NCBI GenBank assembly: GCA_963995505.1
Contig: OZ023180.1
Location: 7,103,263 to 7,167,262, forward strand
Source of the DNA: Hypericum androsaemum
Lineage: Eukaryota > Streptophyta > Magnoliopsida > Malpighiales > Hypericaceae
Direction: 5' to 3'
Length of the DNA: 64,000 bases
In this document: positions 47,691-61,010 of the stretch, piece by piece
Position numbering within the stretch: the stretch's first letter is position 1
Layout of the letters: each line of letters starts with the position of its first letter
Translations under genes and position numbers: made by a program
Notes under the pieces: model-generated
The model's input: the letters and a program-made list of their open reading frames with translations, nothing else
The model's database searches: none
Told to the model about the DNA's origin: nothing

Positions 47691-48026
47691 TCGACTATTG
47701 ACTTCAAACATATTTTTGACATTTTTTCACTCCAAATTTAGAGAAGTCATAAACTATAAAGTTGTAAATATAAATCTCACCTTCGCGCAGCAACTTGAAT
47801 CCCCTTAATCGGACTCTCGAGTAAGAACTTGTTGTCCCCTAACCGAAATATATTTTCGTAATGAGATCGACTTGTGGCTTCAAACATATTTTTGATATCT
47901 TTTTACTTCGAATTTAGAGAAATCATAAACCACAATATTGTAGATCTACATCTTATCTTTATACAGCAACTTGAATCACCTCAATCAGACTCTGGAGTAA
48001 GAACTTGTAGCTCTCTAACCGGAATC
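47685..48026 (+). repeat. Two tandem copies of the 175-183-bp module
   Basis: Units 47685-47862 and 47863-48026 share GACTTCAAACATATTTTTGA, TAGAGAAGTCATAAAC-like, CAGCAACTTGAATC and CTCGAGTAAGAACTTGT-like blocks. They have the same orientation and order as copies A and B at 35053-35397. Confidence 0.8.
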
Positions 48027-49575
48027 TCTCGACCGCTTCTCACCGTCGCTCCTTCTACACAATCGAACTCCGGTCTGCTCCTCGTCGGCGTCGGAGTGAT
48101 GGTCGGCTTCGGGCTCGTGGCAACGTCGTCGGCCTCAGATCTGGAATCATGAATTTTTAATTAAAGAGAGATGAGGGAGTAAGAAAGAGAGATAGAGAGG
48201 GGTCAAAGTCAAAAGAGAAATCTGGCAGAGAGGGGAGAGAAGGGAAAATAGAGGAGGGTGGTAAAAGACGAAAATGCTCATACGAATTACAACCGTCAGA
48301 TCTCTGACGCGCGCCTAGTCATCAAGATCAAGAAACCATATTAAATCTTATTTGGTACAAGAAAATCCTCTCTCTCCGTACCAAATCCAGCCCCAAAGAA
48401 AGAACCTTGTACCATATGAATTAAATTACAAAATTTGATGTCCCTTCAATTTTCTATTGAATGTTGATGTATAGCTTAATAAATATCTTAAATTTATTTT
48501 AATTTTATGTGCAAAATAATTTTATGAGTAAAAATTATATAAAAAATAGAACGTTAAAGAATCGAACCCTATAGATCCTAGGTCTCGTAGAGAGTAAGGT
48601 ATGAATCTACAAACAAAAAATTTGTAGGGTCAAAGATAGAGTATAAATTCAACTTAAAAAACTAGAGTATGATAGGTCCTAATAATATCTTACTCTACCT
48701 TACCTACTGCCAAGAAAAAAAGACTTGAAAAAATGACGGCGGCTCGAGATCAAGTTATGGCTGAGGAAATGTGCGGCTAAGCGGCTACCGTACGGCGAGG
48801 AGAGCGAGTGGCGGAGGAGTCGCACCTGGTCGAATGAGTTGGAAAGGGACAATGGTAAAAATCAGACAAGTAAATAATGTATTTTTTCCCCTTCTGGTGG
48901 GCATTCTTTACTGTCCAAGTTGCCGTTATTCTAAAGTCTAAACGATTTCCACCTACTAACAAGAAGCAGTCATGAATTGTGCTAGTTTAATTAGATTTTG
49001 AGTTCGAATTTTTGAGAATACTGTAGTCTACATATTTGTTGGAATGATTTTGTCACATTCCAAAAATCTTACCAGACTCAAAATTAGATTAGTCAGCCCA
49101 ATAGACCGGTTACTAATTACTCTAAAAAAAATCTCCACCGACGAAAAACCACAAACTTGAATCTCATTGCTCGTTCTCTTTTCGCCATCATCACCAACTT
49201 TACCACCTGGGTCCTCTAGTAGTTGACCCCCACATTCTTATTCGATGCTTCTAAACAGTGAAATGGCATATTAACAATCACAACCCAACTTTCTTTGAGG
49301 CTCAAAGTTGAACACAACAGTGCAGGGTCAGGTTTTGCGATACACCAAACGTCAAGGGGGTTATACCACTCCGAGGTACTCTTTCTTTATCACGAATTTT
49401 TTCTACCGAATTTTTATGCGGTAGGCTTTTAACGAGGCCGGCGGTCGCAACCTCACAAAAAGTCGAGATGGGGCCTTGCACTAAGTAGAATATAACTTAC
49501 CAGTTCTTTAATATATAGGGGCGATTTGTCCCTCCATTCCACTAAAAAAAAGTTGAAGACCCACTAGAGTATAAG

Positions 49576-49760
49576 AGGAATTTTTTATTTTTAAAATAAG
49601 AGGGACATTTTTGTTTTTTCAAGTTAGAATTCGCCGGAGAAAATGATATATTCCGGCAACAAGTACCCCAGATCATAATAAAATCAAACACCAGAGACGA
49701 AAAAATTATTTCTAAAAACCAAGGGACACGAAACATAAAATGACCAAATCTCACATACCT
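49576..49760. mobile_element. Terminal fragment of the MULE-like family seen at 25737
   Basis: TTCGCCGGAGAAAA, ATTCCGGC, GACGAAAAAATTATTTC and CCAAGGGACAC run parallel to the right inverted repeat at 26845-26990. The opposite end was not found nearby, so it is a truncated copy inside the duplicated promoter region. Confidence 0.55.
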
Positions 49761-50082
49761 GAGATTTTAATTTAAACTTTTTTTTTCTTTGCGGTGGGGA
49801 TTCTTTTACTGTCCAAGTTGCCGACGCCGTAATTCTAAAGTCCAAACGATTTCCACCAGCGAAAAAATATGTTTTAATGATTCCCTGTCCCTTTTCCACA
49901 CGTGAATCTCATTGCTCATTCTCCTTTTCGCCATCATCACCAACTTTACCACCTTGGCTGGGTCCTCTAGTAGTTGACCCCCCTCCCATTCATTCTTATT
50001 CGATGCTTCTAAACAGTGAAATGGCCTATTAACAATTGGAACCCAACTTTCTTTGAGGCTCAAAGTTGAAGACCCACTAGAG

Positions 50083-50091
50083 TATATATAA
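50083..50091 (+). promoter_or_regulatory. TATA box of the receptor gene
   Basis: TATATATAA lies 43 bp before the ATG at 50134, implying a very short leader. Confidence 0.6.
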
Positions 50092-50133
50092 GGTGGGTTT
50101 CTGGGTTGGAGCTGCTTTTTTTTTTTGGGTGGG

Positions 50134-54008
<3,875 letters not shown>

Positions 54009-55136
54009 TCAACATCAGCCACAAATGGTTCATCTCTCAGGTAAGAGAGATCGTTTTGAAAATTTTAGCCACATTGTATATAATAGCATAGCTTGAGCAT
54101 GTTCAGTTTCAATCTAATAACTGCAGCTGTTTGAACTAGTTTTGGTTGGCCTTGACAATTGCCAACAATTTCTTCACACTGGTTTACAAGTTTGATATTG
54201 TTAAAATCTCTGTATCTAACTTAAAATCTTAACATAATTGGTAAGTAAATTTTTCACGCTTGTAAAAAGTGCACCACACTTGCAATTAACGATGTGAGAA
54301 TCTGAACGAGTGTCATTTAAACAAGCCCGCCATGCTATTGATAATGCTTTTGCCACTTTCTCGCAAGAAAGAGATGATTTTGCACACTTTTTGCTCCTGT
54401 TGTTCCTTCTCCATCTCTTTATAAATCCTAAATGGCTCATTAGGCGTAAGATTAACATGGTGGCTATCATGTTGAAGATTCTATACGTGGTTTCATGGAT
54501 CATTGAAATGGAGTCTTTCCTAACACGTGATTGATTTGCTCGCACGTTCGAACAAATACTTTATATCGAAACTACTTAAATCTGGATTAATCGGTTTACC
54601 GAATATTCCGTTTAACTTGTATGTACTCCAGTGGGCACATCACGTTTTTGTATGGTCCTAATGAAACGTGAAATATCTAGACCATGACAAAATGTAATAA
54701 CCATCATGGGACCATCATCTTGATATTGTTGCCTGGGACAAGATAAAAGTCTTTCTTGTCATCTCATGACTTAAAAACTGGTGGCCCTTTTGCCAAGTAA
54801 ATCTTGCTCACTAGTTGTGATATTTTTAAGGTGCTTCATTGTTTTCCTTTTCTCCCCCTTCATGGTCTCAGAATTTGTGCACCAAGTGTCGAGAAAGCCT
54901 AAGTTTCTCCTTTTCTATTCCCTCCCAGTCAAACAGACCCTAACCTAAAATTGTCTCATAATTCTTTTTTTTCAAAAAGAAATGTTCCATATCCATATTT
55001 GAGAAGCTTTTTAATTACAAAGAGAAACTTTAATTCAAATCAGTCCCCTTGCTTTTTGTCTCATTCCACTTTGGTTCTGAATCATTGAGATGCCAAATTG
55101 GAAAGGAAGCATTAACCAAGAAAAAGCAACCTAAAA
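54009..55136. other. Receptor 3' UTR and spacer
   Basis: The first few hundred bases after the stop are probably the 3' UTR; no AATAAA with good context is obvious. The remainder holds no recognisable gene. Confidence 0.4.
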
Positions 55137-55350
55137 GTACAAATATGGATGGCGATAGCTAGGGTAGGGTAGAGTATCGCTAGGACTCTATCCACACCTT
55201 ATTTTTTGTAGTTGGATCCATATCCTAACCTTGATCCTACAAAATTTTATTGTTAGACTCATATCCTACCCTCGAGGAGACCTAGGGTCTGCAGGGTCCG
55301 ACCCTAGAATTAATTGCAAGATATTTTTAATAATTTTTAAACACAAAAAA

Positions 55351-55536
55351 ATTATATATATATAATTTAAATAAATCATTATCAATATATGAAAAGTAAG
55401 CATAAAATATCTATCTATTACATCTATAAAGAAAATTAGAAAAATTATATATATATAATTTAAATAAATCATTATCAATATATGAAAAGTAAGCATAAAA
55501 TATCTATCTATTACATCAATAAAAAAAATTAGAATT
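55351..55536. repeat. 93-bp tandem duplication, AT-rich
   Basis: 55351-55443 and 55444-55536 are almost identical, from ATTATATATATATAATTT through AAGCATAAAATATCTATC to AAAATTAGAA. They lie inside the GGGTAGGGT-ended repeat 55137-55660. Confidence 0.9.
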
Positions 55537-55664
55537 ATATGTACCACAAATTTCATAGTCAATATCATGAATATTTGAGAACTCTATTATAATTTATAAT
55601 AAAAAATAAAAATAAAGGAGTCTAATTAGGGTCTAATCAAAGTAGGGTAAGGTCCAAAACAGAA

Positions 55665-56370
55665 AATTTCTCAGGAGATCACCCATCATGAGTCTACTCC
55701 AGGTCAAGCACATTTAACCTGGAGTTTCTTCAAGATGTGTGCCAGAAAAGTAGGTGAACCTTGTTAGTATGAATAGTACCAATCAAATCACTTGAGGCTT
55801 TTCAGATAAAACATATCATTTACGGGGTATCACATTCATCCCTCCTTAAATACGCGACGTCCTCGTTGTGCCAGAATCAGACAATCGCAGAATCTCTCGT
55901 ATTCGGGTGTGTTCGATCCCCGAATCACACTGTACCAGTTGAGACTTTTCAGACAAAACATATCATTTATGGGGTATCAAATTCATCCCTCCTTAAATAC
56001 GCGACGTCCTCATCGTGCCAGAATCAGACAATCGCAGAATCCCTCGTATTCGGGTGTGTTCGATCCCCGAATCACACCGTACCAGTCGAGATATTATTCT
56101 GATACATATGTAACACCCTATGATTTGACCGACTATCTCCACAAACCAACATGAGTTTTTTCCAGCGTGCTTTGTCCTCACTCGCACGCATCCCAAAAAA
56201 TATTCCAGGAGGTCACCCATCCTGAGTCTACTCCAGGTCAAGTACGTTTAACCTTAGAGTTTCTTTAAGATGTGTGCCAAAAAAGTAGGTGCACCTTATT
56301 GGTATGGATAGTACCAATCAAATTACTTAAGGCTTTTCAGACATAACATATCATTTACGGGGTATCACAT
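55665..56370 (-). mobile_element. Cassandra-type TRIM retrotransposon with 5S-rRNA-like LTRs
   Basis: Minus orientation. The 5' LTR is 56370-56109 (TGTGATACCCC...GGGTGTTACA). The primer site follows as TATGTATCAGAA, close to the initiator-Met tRNA complement. The internal part is 56108-55835, ending in the purine tract GGAGGGATGAA. The 3' LTR starts at 55834 and is cut off near 55665. Each LTR carries a reverse 5S-like domain (56320-56203 and 55790-55670): a GGTTAAACGTACTTGACC-like A-box region and GGATGGGTGACCTCCTGG, the 5S C-box. The short internal part contains a duplicated about 150-bp segment with an extra 40-bp LTR tip (55940-55980), so recombination has reshaped it. No coding, as expected for TRIMs. 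Confidence 0.85.
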
Positions 56371-56373
56371 TTT

Positions 56374-56575
56374 CATACCAATGTGCACCTTCTTTTCCGG
56401 CACATATCCTTAGAGAAATCCAAGGTTAAACGCATTTGACCGGAAGTAGGATCAGAATGGGTGACCTCCTGGAAAATTTCTGGCATGCGTGTGAGTGAGG
56501 ATAAAATACGCTCGAAAAGACCTGTGTTGGTCTATGGAGACATTCGGTCGGATCAAAGTCAAGATACCCTAAATA
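56374..56575 (+). mobile_element. Second Cassandra LTR fragment, head-to-head, 5S-like domain
   Basis: Plus-strand 5S-like domain 56374-56484 (CATACCAATGTGCACC, GGTTAAACGCATTTGACC, GAATGGGTGACCTCCTGG), followed by the rest of an LTR (GGCATGCGTGTGAGTGAGGA, TTCGGTCGGATCAAAGTCAA). It abuts the other LTR in the opposite orientation. It is more diverged than the pair at 55665-56370. Confidence 0.75.
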
Positions 56576-56667
56576 CAAAGAGTAAAGATAGGGTCCGACC
56601 CTTAGGATATGAGTGTTGCATATTTTTAGGATGCAATGAAATATTTTGCCATTTTTGTCACGTGAGG

Positions 56668-56702
56668 TATTTCTCCTTAGGGTCGGACCCTAAGGAGAAA
56701 TA
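56668..56702. repeat. Perfect 35-bp palindrome
   Basis: Two 17-bp arms (TATTTCTCCTTAGGGTC and its exact reverse complement) around a single G. It lies just right of the Cassandra fragment, with TCCGACCCTTAGGATA nearby at 56602. Possibly the fused ends of a lost insertion. Confidence 0.85.
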
Positions 56703-58431
56703 TGCCTGATTAGAATTTAACGATTTTGAGTTGCGTAGACGGTGTGGGTTACCAACGTGTGCTGTGAGTCGAGAAATGTGATCGTTATGAGGGATACAGA
56801 AAAGTACCGGTTGATTTGGAGGACATACAAAATTTCTGAATCGATCTCCGAATATTTTTTTAAACTATGATAAAATGATACATTTTAGTAACCAGTATTT
56901 TGCATTATTTTTAAAGATGCAGTCTGACTGGTCGGATTACGAATCTGAAAGTTTACCGGGTCAAAAATATAGGTCTGGACGTCAACCTAATGAACCGACC
57001 ATTTTCTGGTCGGACCAGATCGTTAGATTTGCCCAAAAAATTGAATAACCGAGCCTCAACTTACCGTATTTTGTCATTTTCGTTCCAACTTCCAACCCTA
57101 GAATTAAAAAACCTTCCCCGGCACATGTATTTAATTCTATTTGTGCACGTGTTTGATAATTTTTGGAGGTGTTAGTGTGATTACATATACGACTATACAT
57201 ATTATATATATAAATAAATATATATATATATATATAATTTATAAAAATAATTTCTTTAATAAAAAAGGTTTGGTCCGACTAGTAGTTCAACCGGTCGGAC
57301 CGATTGACCTGATAGTCGGACCAAAATCTGGATCGAGCTCCGGGTCGTTTTTGAAAACAATGGTATTTTGACTAATTTTTGCGAAATATAAATGTGGTTC
57401 AAAAATAATCGGTAAGAACAGATTACCGGTTGATATCGATTAAGAAAATTTTGGACCACACAGTATTTTAGTTACTTGGTGTATGGTGTGATCGTACTAT
57501 AATTTATCCATGGTATGATGTGATCATACTCTCCGTCCCTAATTCATTCGGATGGTTAGTCAATTTTATCTGAATTATCTAGAGATATACATGTAATCAT
57601 ATATTTAAGTTCGATTTTAGTTAACTATATTAAAAAAATATTATAATTTTATATGTTATCTTAACGTTGATATATATCCCTCAAAATAATTACGAAATAA
57701 CAAGTGTCTTGCACGTCATCGGTTTTGATATAGTCAAGTTTTGACCATCGGTATCAGTAATACACGGTAGACACGTCAATTTCGACTTTGACCACGTTAC
57801 GTATTTAAAATCAGAAATCTTTCACTAATCGGAGTTGGTTGAAATTGTAATAGATTTAGATTTATTTAAAAAAATTGAATTAAATCTTACAAATATAAAA
57901 AATATTATTGTGTTGAAGTACCAAAATTACGTCATGAATACATGCTTTCAATTCTCTTTGATCAATCAGACAAAGGCAGTAAGTGCAAAATTTTCATATG
58001 AGCCGAAGTCTATCTTCTATAAAATTATTATTATTTTATCTTTCTATTAGGATATTTGTTAGAATTTTATTTTTATTTTTTCATTAGGATATTTGATAGA
58101 ATTGTTCTTTATTTTTTTTAGGATATTGTTAGAATTACTTTATTTTGTCTTTCTATTTTATTGTTTATCTAGTTTTTATTTAGACTCTTATATAAAGCCC
58201 AAGGTTATTTTATTGAATTTGGTCGTTCTCAATACACTCAATATGCATACAACTATACAATCTATTTTTTTATTGTGATTGTGTCTGGGCGGATTACGAC
58301 GAGTCCATCTCAATTTTGTTCACAATATTCTAAACAAATTAATTATCAACACATCGGAGGAGGAAGAGTTCAAATCTTATTAATATAAAAAATGTTATTA
58401 AGAAAATTATTATTTTAATAAGATACGGAAA
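56703..58431. other. Intergenic repeats, no gene
   Basis: 56930-57010 and 57270-57340 carry GGTCGGA / TCGGACCA strings in inverted relation, suggesting another non-autonomous element. 57205-57240 is an AT microsatellite. The rest is AT-rich. Confidence 0.4.
58020..58290 (+). repeat. Possible copia-type LTR remnant
   Basis: GGATATTTGTTAGAATT-type units recur three times (58045-58135), followed by CTTATATAAAGCCC (TATA-like, 58188-58201) and a leader. The layout fits a Ty1/copia LTR, but the termini are not found. Confidence 0.35.
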
Positions 58432-59205
58432 ATGTTGAATATTCAATCCAACCATTGCCCGCACGGTGTACGTGTGTTTGTTAAGGTGAATGGAATGAAG
58501 GTGGACCAGAAATGGTTGTACGTCTCCAGGGCAAAGTTCCTAAGAGGCGGGAAAAGAAGTCCAGAGTTCGCAGATGTTGTCCACTCCAAGGCTTCAGCAG
58601 TTTTGAAACCTCAATGGGTCAGAAATCCGGACGATCTACAGGATGTCTGGTTACATCAGAGCCTGGTGGCGACTCTGATTGACGTGGGAGAAATAAGGTT
58701 CGTTCAACAAAAATTATTCAACTACAGAGTTAGAGATTTTCAGATTAGGGCTCTCGGTGGTGGTAAGGTGCTGATTTCCTTGTGGATGATCGAAGAGATG
58801 TAGAGGTGGAGTATGAAATGGGGGCCCTATTTTAAAGAAATAGCGTCGTGAACTCTGAGATTTAGAGCCACATCATAAAATCTTTGGCTTCAAATCAAGG
58901 GAGTTCCCCTGCATGTATAGTTAAACATTTTCCTAAAACGGCTAGTCGCACCTCTCAGTGATTTTAAAGAAATGCACAAATCACAACCAGCAGGAAAACA
59001 TTGCCCGCCTTTATGCTTATCTCCTCTAAGTCTATGGATCGCCTGAGTAAGAGAGTAAAACTCAAAATTGGTGAAGAGATATATGAGGTCAAAATCGATG
59101 AATTTTTCTCGAATGAGGTCGATGAGCAACCTGATTCAGTTGGGCTTATGGTTGTATGGATACCAATAGGCCATTTGAAAAGTTTGAGGATATTTTTTTG
59201 AGCAT
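58432..59205 (+). pseudogene. LINE ORF1 / DUF4283-type gag-like remnant
   Basis: The frame 58432-58803 reads GVRVFVKVNGMKVDQKWLYV, QSLVATLIDVGEIRFVQQKL, RVRDFQIRALGGGKVLISL, the wording of the nucleic-acid-binding ORF1 of plant LINEs. It is broken after 58803. 59000-59200 in another frame (VKLKIGEEIYEVKIDEFFS) looks like its continuation. No reverse transcriptase follows, so it is an isolated relic. Confidence 0.6.
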
Positions 59206-60217
59206 TGCAGAATGTCCCGCTTGATATTGTTGTGCAGGCAGAGTGATGCAGGGGAGAACATGGATAGGAAATCACAAATTTGTTGATTTTGTAAAATACC
59301 AGAAACATACTATAGATAAGAGACCACGAGTCTATTGATTCTGAGAATACTCAAAAAATATGATAGAGTCTTCATCCATTGATTTTAAGAATAACGGAAG
59401 GCAACAGAGAATTAGGGGAAACCCTAGATTTTATTTATCAAATTCAACCCACTATAAGTTATAACAATAAAGAAGATGACATATTTATAAATAAGCAAAA
59501 GAAACTGAAAATGCCTTAGTGTTTTGATTAAGTACATATCAGAAAAGGTTAAGTACAATCAGAAAAGGTTGAGCAAAGTAGTACGCTGGTAATAAACTCA
59601 GTTATTTATATGTACTATAAAATGCTAGTCATGACCAAAGGCATAAAGAAGTACATCGAGAAATCGGTCATAAGCTATACCCATGAATGAGGTAAAAGAC
59701 TTTCTGTTCAGACTAAGATCATTCTTGCACAGATTCATAAACTTATCTTTCGTGTGATCTCTGATTCTGAGTGAAGTAAAAAGTCAACGAAGATGTTTTT
59801 CCGAGTTGGGTTGTCAAGATTTTCTTAAGTCTAGTTCAAATCTTGACTTACATCTAGCTAAGCTAGAACTTCACCAAAATATTCAAATATCTATCCCAAG
59901 GCAAGTTCAAATTTGAACCTTGCCATGATCAAGATAATTAAGGCTTTTACCTGCCGTATAAGTACCTCGGAAGAGCTTGGTTGCTTGGTGGTTAAAGCAC
60001 TCTTCTATGGATAATTGTGATTAACTTTGGGAAGAGTTTTTATAATCATCTCGAGGATGTCCACATGGCAGGGAGACTGCCCTAGATGAACCTCTCTTTT
60101 GTCCGAATTGTAATGCATTAATTATATTTTTTTATACTAACCTGATACAAAAGAAGTTTTAGATATTCTTTTGGCTTTGTTTGTAACAACTATTTTTAGG
60201 GATCAAATAAACCCACA
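59206..60217. other. Spacer before the copia element
   Basis: AT-rich with no recognised gene. 59525-59570 has a short duplicated string (CAGAAAAGGTTAAGTACA / CAGAAAAGGTTGAGCAAAG). 59990-60020 resembles a tRNA box A, but no box B follows. Confidence 0.4.
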
Positions 60218-60997
60218 TGTTAAAATCAACTCAAGTCAAGCCTAGGAAGAAAAATATTAGTTACTTTGCTAGCTAATGATGTCTTCTCCTCTAATGGCTT
60301 CAAACGGCTACTTGCGACGTGGAAAGGAAGCTTGAAGACTTGCTTGGAGAGCAAGGTCCAATAGCTATGTGCAAAGAAGAACCTATAAATAGAAGATCAA
60401 GCCAAAGACAAAGGTGGACCACTTGAGAGAAAAAGAAAGTGATCGAGATTCAAAGAAGAAATCTAGCAAGAGCTGAATTCCTACATTCAAGAGAGAAAAG
60501 CTGTGATCACGAAGTGGTTAAGATAAAGAGCGTATTAGAAATACTTTTATCTTAGGATACTTGCTCAACTTTTGTGTGAAGTTCTGAGAAGTATATTTGT
60601 AAAAGCAATGATAAGCTCAAGGTTTTTAGAGATCCTGTAAATCTAGAGGTGGTAACTAGCTGGTGCCAGTGGAAGATAGTGTGTTTAGAAGGTTACTAGT
60701 GAACCTGGTAAAACTAGAGAGAGGTTGCTAGCCGGAGTCCGTGAAGCTAGTGGTTGTAAGGTTGCAAGTGAACCTGGTAAAGCTTGTGGTGTTCTCTTGT
60801 GTTTTTATTGGGGATAATAAAAATTGATGGAACGGTTGAGAGTGGACGTAGGCTCAAGTGGACCGAGCTGAACCACTATACATCTGGTGTCAATTCTCTC
60901 TATCCCTATTCTCGATTATACTGATTGACTAAGTACCGAAAGAATCGAGAAATTGTTAGATACCTAATTCACCCCCAGGTTACATATTGGACCTACA
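60218..60997 (+). repeat. 5' LTR of a SIRE-like Ty1/copia element (780 bp)
   Basis: Starts TGTTAAAATC and ends GGACCTACA directly before a methionine-tRNA primer site. A TATA box (TATAAATA, 60384-60391) is in the expected place. The second LTR lies beyond the window. Confidence 0.75.
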
Positions 60998-60998
60998 A

Positions 60999-61010
60999 TT
61001 GGTATCAGAG
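60999..61010 (+). other. Primer-binding site (initiator Met tRNA)
   Basis: TTGGTATCAGAG, the standard copia primer site, two bases after the LTR end. Confidence 0.85.

Larger units (their letters stand above)
46760..48715. repeat. Repeat-rich intergenic region with GGGTAGGGT-type ends
   Basis: 46790-46985 carries CTAGGGTAGGGTA and TCGGACCCTACCC strings. 48560-48715 carries similar diverged strings in the opposite sense. 55137-55660 has related ends beginning with the same ACAAATATGGATG. Together they suggest a non-autonomous DNA transposon family, but no target duplication could be fixed. No gene is recognised within it. Confidence 0.4.
48895..50093 (+). promoter_or_regulatory. Duplicated promoter segment of the receptor gene
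   Basis: The gene-proximal copy is 49795-50093. A second copy lies upstream in three pieces: 48895-48957, 49132-49313 and 49548-49575. Shared strings include TCTTTACTGTCCAAGTTGCC-like, AAACGATTTCCACC, TTTTCGCCATCATCACCAAC, TCGATGCTTCTAAACAGTGA and GACCCACTAGAGTATA. The upstream copy is split by a 174-bp insertion (48958-49131) and a 234-bp insertion (49314-49547, including the block shared with 3140-3300). Only the proximal copy keeps the full TATATATAA. Confidence 0.85.

Noticed and set aside
50125..50133. Upstream extension of the GLR first exon.
   Set aside because: It begins with TTG; ATG at 50134 leads straight into a signal peptide.
54216..54545. Minus-strand frame of 109 codons after the GLR gene.
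   Set aside because: No recognisable domain and no conserved features; likely chance in 3' spacer.
59990..60060. tRNA-like string (TTGCTTGGTGGTTAAAGCAC).
   Set aside because: It resembles a box A, but no box B, acceptor stem or cloverleaf could be built.
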